From positions 91,902,373 through 91,966,372 of the forward strand of contig CM043704.1 in assembly GCA_023935145.1 (NCBI GenBank): DNA of 64,000 nt, in the 5' to 3' direction. This DNA is from Bretschneidera sinensis. Its lineage: Eukaryota; Streptophyta; Magnoliopsida; Brassicales; Akaniaceae. How positions within the stretch are numbered: the stretch's first letter is position 1; every line of letters starts with the position of its first letter. This document shows positions 50,501 through 59,500 of the stretch, piece after piece. The notes under the pieces are model-generated. The model was not told the DNA's origin. It made no database searches and worked only from the letters and a program-made list of their open reading frames with translations. The position numbers and the translations under genes were made by a program.

Positions 50501-53500
50501 AAGGTGAAGGATTTTTATAAAATTCTTTTTGATAGAACCCTTATTAATGATCACTCTATCTTCCCTTGGAAAGCTATTTTGTGCACTCGAGCTCCTAAGA
50601 AAGTAAGTTTCTTTGTTTGGGAGGTCTCGTTGGATAGAATTCTCACTATGGACAATCTTCAAAGAAGAGGGAAGGTTCTTGTTAATAGATGCTTCATTTG
50701 TAAGAGATGTGTTGAATCTGTTTTTCATCTTTTAGTTGAGTGCTCTCTAGCTAGGAGTTTATGGGAGATGGCTTATACAACTGTTGGGGTATCTTGGGAG
50801 GTTGCGGGTTTGGTTAGAAACGAAATTTGGGCTTAGAGTGGTTTGAAGACTCAAAAACATGTCAAGAAGGTTTTAGATTTAATTCCACCCTCTATTTGGT
50901 GGATTGTTTGGAGAGAAAGGAACCGAAGGGCTTTTGACGGGGTTGAAAAGGCCCTAGAAATTATTAGGGATAATTGGTTTAATATCCTATTTTTTAGTTT
51001 AAAGGAAATTTCTTTGTAATTTTTGATAATTTACTAGATTTTGTGGAGCTTCTCCATTGTAATTAGCCTTTGGCTTTATTATGCATCCTCTTGGTGCTTT
51101 CTAATAAAAAACTTATCAAAAAAAAAAAAAACTTTTAACTTGAGTTTGTATTGCCTTGAGTTTTTCATATATGGTGCAATATGTGATGAAATTTTGTTCG
51201 CAATTACTGAACTTTTTAACTGATTAGCAAATTAAATAACCACCATCTTTTGGCTGAGATTGCCTAAAATTTTTACCTTTTTTTTTCAAATTTTAGGTAA
51301 GAATATAATCCTTAATTAATTTAATTTAATGTATGAAAAATAAATTAATTAGTTAATTGCGAACTTGCTTGCTGTGAATGGGTCGGGTATGGATCTTTAT
51401 TTTATGACATATAATATCTAGTCATATTTACTTGTACCCATTTAATCCGCAGCCCTCCATGATCCCGACCAACTTACCTGTTTGACACATTTACTCCTAA
51501 TGGTGGAAAGTGGTGGAAGATAAGTTTGGGATGGATCCTAATGGGTGGATGACTAAGTTAGGGAGGGGAGGGGGCCTATGGCTTAGGGGTTTGGAAATGG
51601 TTCGAAAAGGATAGGAAGCTATGGGTCCTTGTCTTTTCGTGATGGTAGGTAATGGTGAGAGAACTCGTCTTTGGCATAGCACGTGATTTGGGAACACCCC
51701 TTTAAAAGACAGATTTCCGGATATCTATGCTATTGTGAGAGATAAAGAAGCTCTTGTTTGTTCTTGCATCTCCTTGACTAATGGTATAATCTCTTGGGAT
51801 GTGCCATTGATTCGAAATGTCCATGATTAAGAGGTTGATCTAATTCAAAGTTTTTTGGAAGCTTCGTATAGTTATAGGATGGATTTGTCTAAAGAGGATA
51901 TAATTAGATGGAGGGATAGCCCGGATAAAGGGTTTGAGGTGAAATCTTTCTATAAGATTCTTCTTGTTGGGGCTGCTTCGGAAGGTTTCTCCAATTTCCG
52001 GTGGAAAGCAATTTAGTGCTCTTATTCCCCCCAAAAAGATGAGTTTTTTTTTGTGTGGGAAGTCTCTTGGGGGAAGATTCTTACTATTGACAATTTACAG
52101 AGATGGGGGGAAGTGATTGTTAATAGGTATTTCATTTGCAAACGTTGTGGCGAGTCTGTGCTTCAAATTTTGATGGAGTGCTCTTTGGCTAGGATCTTGT
52201 GGGAGATGACTTATAGAGTTGTGGGTGTTTTTTGGGTTTTTGCCGTCTCCGTGAAAGATGAAGTTTGGGTTTGGAGTGGGTTATGGGCTTGGAATGGTTG
52301 CACCCCCTTGGTGTGCTTCTTTATATTTACTTTTTACTTTTTAAAAAAAGGAGCTTAAGAAAGTTTGCTCGATTCCCCTTTCTATTTTTTGGATCGTGTG
52401 AAATGAGAGAAATTATAAAGCTTTTGATAGCATTGAGAGTCTTATTGATGTAATTAGAGATAGATGGTTCAATACCCTAAATTTTTGGGTAAAAGAGAAA
52501 TCTTTTTGTAAATGAGGTAGATATTAGTAGATTTTGTAGAGTTTTTATCCTTTAGATAATCGTTGTACATGGGTTACACACCCCCTTGGTGCGTTTCTTT
52601 ATATAATTTTTTACTTATAAAAAAAGATACATTTACCCCGAATGGTTAGCAATATTAACCAACTACTAACCATTAGGGATGAACCAAAAACCAATAAGAT
52701 ATATCAGACCGAACTGTTGATTTGATTTTGGTTCGGTTTTTTTACTATTAGTGGTTTGGTTCCATTTTTGTAGAACTGAATATTATCCGGTTTGGTTCGG
52801 GTTGAGGGTTTAAAAACCGCTAAAACTCGACCCTCGCCGTATATAATTATATTCTATATATTTTTTATATAATGTGTATGTATACATTATTATATTATAT
52901 ATTTCTTATATAATGTTCTTTTTTTCTTTAGATTTGTATGGAATACGTATTAGTGTTGTATATGGATGTAAGATATATAGAGGTTGTCATATTTTATTTT
53001 TCTTTTGAATTTATATTAAGGTAGTTGTATTTTCTCTTTTTTTGGATTTAGAGATATCATATTACCAGTTAATTGCTTTACTCTGAAATTATCTGTTATC
53101 ATTTTTTAACTATGTAAGAAAACCGAACCAAATTGTATCAAATGTGGCTCGGTTCAGTTTGATTTTTTAGCATTCATCGGGTCAGTTTGGTTCCGTAAAT
53201 AACATAACCAATGAAATGCAGTTCAGTTCTGGGTCGCTGAAAAACCCGAACTGACTGGACCGATGAACACTCCTAACCATAAGTATGAAGCTATGAATTT
53301 GATATGTGGTATTAGAAGGAAAGGGGTCATAGAATTTCTGACCATAGAATTTCTTTTTATCCATCCTAATTTTCTGGAAGTTGATCCTCTTTACTTTTAA
53401 TTTGAAGGTTGGATTATGTTTCTTGCTTCTACCCTTTTCTTTTCTTAAGTTCTAATTTGCTTGCCCCACCCCCTCTTTAGGCTGGCATTTCTTTTATTAT

Positions 53501-56500
53501 ACTTCACCGTAACTAGGTCTGAAATGCTAGATTCAAAAAGTGTTTATATCTGGCTGTGTGATCTGTAGGGCGGATGAGATGCCTCGCTTCATTGGCTAGA
53601 TGGGAGGAGCTTAACAATCTCTGCAAGGAATATTGGACCCCAGCTGAGCCAGCTGCTCGGCTAGAAATGGCACCAATGGTTGTTTACTTATGCTTAAGCT
53701 GATGCCACCAATATCTATACATGCTCATGCTTATGTTTTTTATGTGCTTGGGCCAGGCTGCAAGTGCTGCTTGGAATATGGGAGAGTGGGATCAGATGGC
53801 AGAATATGTGTCTCGGTTAGATGATGGTGATGAAACAAAACTTCGGGGTTTGGGAAATACTGCTGCTAGTGGTGATGGAAGCAGTAATGGAACATTCTTC
53901 AGGGCTGTTTTATTAGTTCGCAGAGGAAAGGTATTCTTATTGTCTACTACTAGCTATATATAAATATTTTTTTTGGATAGCCTTAATTCATTTTATATAT
54001 ATATTTCAGTATGATGAAGCACGTGAATACGTTGAGAGAGCTAGGAAATGCCTTGCGACAGAGCTTGCGGCTTTGGTTAGTTTCTTAACAATCTAAAATC
54101 TTGTGTTGATTGCTGATTTTCTTAACCCTCTTCTGTAAACAGATACGTACTATCTTTGGGTTTCTTAACAGACACGGTGAAGAAACTGCATGTATAAGCA
54201 TTATGTATTTTGCATAGAGTTTAATCTTCCTTTGCCAGTTTCTTCCTAGTACCACTTCAACACCTTGTAGATTGTGACGTTATATCTGTTGTCTTCCTTC
54301 TTGCATGCCTGGTTCTTATTTTAATACATAAATTTCCTTACTTTTCTTCCTTTCTTAAGGCTTTGTTTGGTTCATGAAAGAGATTGTGGCAAAGAAAATG
54401 CCTAATTGTTGCTTCCTATCTACTTATCAAAAAAATAGTTCTTCCTATCTTTAGCTGTTTTCCCTCAATATTCCAATAACTAACCATATGACTGTTACTA
54501 TAATTTTGTCACTTTTTTTGGGGTGGGGTGGGGTGGGAGATTGTGGTTATCTGGCCAAAATGCTTGGCTTGAGAAATGAAGGAAAAGTCATTTTGCTTGT
54601 TTGATTGGTTTGTCATAAATGATGGTTACAATCCCACAGGTTTCAAGTATTAATAATGGATTTTATTTCGATACCTTTTACTGTTAAATAGAACTTTGAC
54701 AAAAATTAGAAGAAATATTACTATGTCGTGTATGAACCATCTTTGTCTGTGTTTGTGCACTCAAGGACATGCTTTTAACCTTCTTCATTACTGTATTTTT
54801 GTCCTTGCTTTGTCTCCATTGAGTTAAGTAGAAAATGTTTTGGAGTAATAATGAATTTTTTTCTCATCGACTTGCTATTTTCTGAAAAGTGCAAATTTAC
54901 ACTTGGAGTTGGCGTAACTTTTCCTCACAGATCTGTTTCCTATATGGAATAAGATTAATGAATAATCTTCTAGAGAAGATTTTCATAAACATTCCCATGC
55001 ACATCGGCTTCTAAAGATTTTTCTCATTTGCTACTACGATAGGGTTTTTTGTCAATGAGGCCTTGGCTCAATTGTTAAGGCTGAGGCCATAGGTCCATAA
55101 GGTCTGAGTTTCGAGGGGTGTGTGCGTGTGTTTTACCAATAAAAAAAAAGATAGGGGTTTTTCTTTCTCTTGCCACTGGTTGTCTGTTCAGATTTTGATG
55201 GTAGCCATTATCTTCAAACCTCCACATTCCTTTTGAGCATCTACCTCATGGAAAGCCTCTCTATATGTTGTTTAAGGGGTCGGTAATTTCATTTCTTCTA
55301 TGCTACAAGTAACTTACTGATGGAGACCAGGCCCAGCCAAGCTTGGCCCGAACCTATTCAAGGGGCACCCGCAAGATATCTTAGGCTTAGCCTTAGTAAT
55401 TATTTTTGTTATTTATTTCAGAGTCCTCTTGTAGGGTTAGTTTATTTGTCTAGTATAAGTATCTGGTTGTATATCATTGTAGGGACACTTTTGATATTGA
55501 ATAGAATACAATGAGATCAGATTTCTTTCATCCCCAGGGCAGCCTGGTTTTCTTTTCCAATCCCCAGTCTGCCTGGCTTCTTCTCTCTTAAATTTATCCT
55601 ACATCACATACATTCTATTCCTTATATCCTCTGAATATTTTGCTTTCACGAAGAAGAATGCTGTTTGCTTGCAAGATGAAGCCTCATCAAAAGCATGTCT
55701 TTCATAGGAATTCTAGGACTCACATTTCCTTTAGAGAGAGGGGTCACAAGCAAGATTATAGAATCGTAAATCCTTATTGAGGTTGGCACCACCTTGGTGC
55801 TCTTTCAGTGAATTTTTACTTAAAAAAAGAATAGGAAATCCAAGAGTAGCCAAATTAGAATAGTTTTGGTATCTTTTATAATCGATGGGTTCTTGTGTCA
55901 TTCTGGGAGCTAAATTTGTTGGACCATTGCTGCTGGACTTTGCCTTCTTGAAGGAATTTGGTGACAGGCAGATTGGTTGGGTGTTGGGTCCTTTTGATGT
56001 TTTAAACACAATTTTTATTGGGACTTGCTGTCATATTACTGGCAGAATTATATAATGTCAGATTTTGTTTTCTGAAATGTTGAAAGCTCGTCTATTTGTT
56101 AAAAAACATTATATTCCATGCTTTCTTTATTTCATATCTGTTGGCTTGTCATTGTCGGGTATTTCAACATTCTCGGATGACTTTTTCGCACCCTATTCCT
56201 TTTAGCACTCTTCTACTGTTGTGGAGGAAAAAAACTAACCATAATATATGGAGTTGGTGGGTACTCCTAAAGCAAAAGAAAGTCAGTTATATTTTTCAAA
56301 TGTGGTTGTTCTTTGAACCTTTTTTGATCCTAGGATAATCTTCACCCCTCCCGCAGTATATTTCATGTGTGTAGGGGGAATATCTTTTGTATGTCCTGTA
56401 CCATTCACATATTTCTTTTCTGGAAGCAATTGTTTTTAAATAAAAAAGAAAATTGAAAGAGTATAATTTACATCATTTATGTATTTCAAGTATATTGCCT

Positions 56501-59500
56501 CAGTTATATATATATAATATCTAACATAAAGTAGGGGGTTCAAGGAAGCCTGCTACAATTCTTACTAAATTGTTAATAGTCATCTCAATGCCTGGATATT
56601 ACCATTGTGGTTTGTAGTTGCATCAGTAACATTGGAAATATGCAAAATGTAATTATAGAGTAAGATAATTTGTCACTCCAAATTCTATTCTTTTTTAGCT
56701 ATTGATTTGCATAAATGGTTATGTTGTTAAGGTTTTGGAGAGCTATGAGCGTGCTTACAGCAATATGGTCCGTGTTCAGCAATTATCAGAACTAGAGGAG
56801 GTTTGCTCTTCATTTTCTTTTTCTGGATTTCATTTGCTTCATCAGTTTTGACTTCTTGATGAAAGCATGCCACACTTAATATTTCTTTTTATTTTTAATT
56901 TTTTTTCTGCTGGGGCTCATCTTTAACAGGTCATTGATTACTGTACTCTTCTTCCTGTTGGAAATCCTGTTACTGAAGGACGGCTTGCTCTAATTCGCAA
57001 TATGTGGACGCAGCGGATACAAGGAGTTAGACGTAATGTTGAGGTAGATACCTCTCTCTCTCCAATTTTTCCAAACAAATGAAATGGATTCAAATTTGTA
57101 ATAGTTTTGTGTCCAATTGAGGTTTTCAATTAAGATATAATTTGCAAGCTGATTGTATGGCTGAGAAGTGAAAAAGGTGTCAACTCTCATCGCTATATAT
57201 GATTGGTTATTCCAAATTTGAAGGCAGAAAAGTTTTTTGATAAGAAAAAGTATATCCACTATAGGTCACCAAGGAAACTTTGAAGGCAGATATCTTCTAA
57301 TGAACAATGGAAGTTTCTCACTTCTGCTAAATTTAGAATGGTTTTGATCAGTTCTCAAATGTAAGTTTTAACAATTAGACATTTAGCATAAAGCAGAAAA
57401 TCTGAAATTTTTTGTTTATCTTGCCTTGTCACTGACTTTTTATTTTGAAGGTGATCAGTGAAATTTTTAAATCATCAAGCATGGCTTGGAGGCAATGAGG
57501 AATGATTGAAACTGTCCAGTAACATGTTAGACATTTAGTGAAATAATGTTATTTGTTAAGTCTGACTTATATGCATGAATACTATGCACCAGCCAAAAGG
57601 TGCAGAGAGAGACACTTGCACTTAAGCCCCTGCCTGATTAACTGAATCTATGCTACACCAAGCTTGCATGGCTTGGAGGCAATGAGGAATGATTGAAACT
57701 GTCCAGTAACATGTTAGACATTTAGTGAAATAATGTTATTTGTTAAGTCTGACTTATATGCATGAATACTATGCACCAGCCAAAAGATGCAGAGAGAGAC
57801 ACTTGCACTTAAGCCCCTGCCTGATTAACTGAATCTATGCTACACCAAGCTTTTCATTCTGTGAAAATAGTGCATTTATCTCTAATTTTGACTTAAACAG
57901 CAGTAAATGAATGCAGAAGCACCCAGAGTTTTCACAAGTTGGTCAACTTGACTGATGCTTTTTCAGGCTTTTCTGCTGCAGTTGTCATTAATGCTTATTA
58001 TTTTGTTAATTCCTTACAACCTTTGCTTATGTTTGATTGTGCAGGTCTGGCAAGTGCTTTTGGCTGTTAGAGCACTTGTGCTACCTCCTACCGAAGACAT
58101 TGAAACTTGGCTCAAGTTCGCTTCTCTTTGTCGAAAAAGTGGGAGGATTAGTCAGGCTAGATCTACTTTAGTTAAACTCTTGCAGGTCAGTGGAAGTTAC
58201 CTTTTGGAACCCATAAGGATGGTAATTTAGGAGTAAATTTCATTTTTCCTTGTCTTCTTAATTTGACCTTTTCTATTTCTGAATTATATTCAGTATGACC
58301 CAGAAACAACTCCTGATAACATAAGGTATCATGGGCCTCCTCAAGTGATGCTTGCATACTTGAAATACCAATGGTCACTTGGGGAGGATCTTAAGCGAAA
58401 GGAATCATTTGCTAGGCTACAGGTATTGGCATATTTCACTCTCTTGTATTAATTACTCATGAACCCATGTGTATCTATATCCACAATTACACATTGTGTA
58501 ATTAAATTCTTATAAGCACCTCTTTCTGTCAATATTAAGTCCTCATTTGTAAAATCTGAAGAAGTTGCTTTCTTTTGTCCTTGTAATGAAATTCTAATGT
58601 TCCTGATACACAATTTGCTTTGCTGCGAAATCACTGTTGTAGAACTTGGCTATGGAGCTTTCAAGTGCCCCAAATATTCAATTGGATACACCGACTGGTT
58701 TAATGAGTAGTATGGGTTTGAATATCCCACTCCTTGCCCGTGTATATCGTAAACTTGGAATTTGGGAGTGGGCACTTTCTCCTGGATTGGATGATGAGTC
58801 CATACAAGGTAGTTAGCACTTATAAGATGTTTATTTAATTTGCAAATGTTGTTGATCTTTCTCATGTTTAGTATTCATTATTTTGTAGAAATCCTTGCTG
58901 CATTTAGGAATGCTACTCAGTGTGCTCCTAAATGGGCTAAAGCATGGCACAAATGGGCATTGTTTAATACAGCAGTGATGTCTCATTACACTATGAAAGG
59001 TTTTTCTACTGTTGCTTCTCAGTATGTTGTTGCAGCAGTCACTGGATATTTTCATTCAATAGCATGCGGGGCAAATTCCAAAGGTGTAGATGATAGTTTA
59101 CAGGTAAAGGATAAATATCTGTGATATGAAGGGTTGTTGCATTTGAAAATCTGTAGTATACACCTTTCACTTTGCTTTAAATTTTTCAGCACATGGTATG
59201 ATTTGGTTCAGTTGTTTTAGGATGTTTAAAGAGAACCGGGCCATTTACTTAAACCAAATTTTGTGCTTATAAACTTTTGTTCCTTTAGTGGAGCTCTTTT
59301 ATTTATTGTTCTACTGCTTTACTATTATTACTGCATTTCTCACTGATTTGAGTGGTTGATTCCTTTGGCTGCAAGGCAGCTTTTGATTGCTGCAGACATG
59401 CCACATGTTGTTTTCGCACATTTCAAATGGTACATTGAATTTTTTCCATTTGGTAAGGTGACTGAAAACATACCTACTTCAGAAGTAAGCGGGTGTGGTT

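Larger units (their letters stand above)
45561..51131 (+). mobile_element. Near-full-length plant L1-type LINE, dead copy, intron 32
   Basis: 5.57 kb containing, in order, ORF1, endonuclease, RT, zf-RVT and 3' UTR of the LINE family. The 3' end has hairpin GCATCCTCTTGGTGC (51082-51096) and acttatc followed by a run of A to 51131. The probable target duplication is AACTTTAGTTTGTGATT (45544-45560) and AACTTGAGTTTGTATT (51137-51152), imperfect and offset 5 bp from the tail. ORF1 starts almost at the 5' edge, so any 5' UTR is missing or very short. Frameshifts and stops inactivate it. It is the reference copy for the shorter fragments here. Confidence 0.92.

Noticed and set aside
52675..53272. 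Possible host regulatory region because of GGTTCGG repeats
   Set aside because: The perfect 8-bp duplication and element-like ends explain it better as a MITE.
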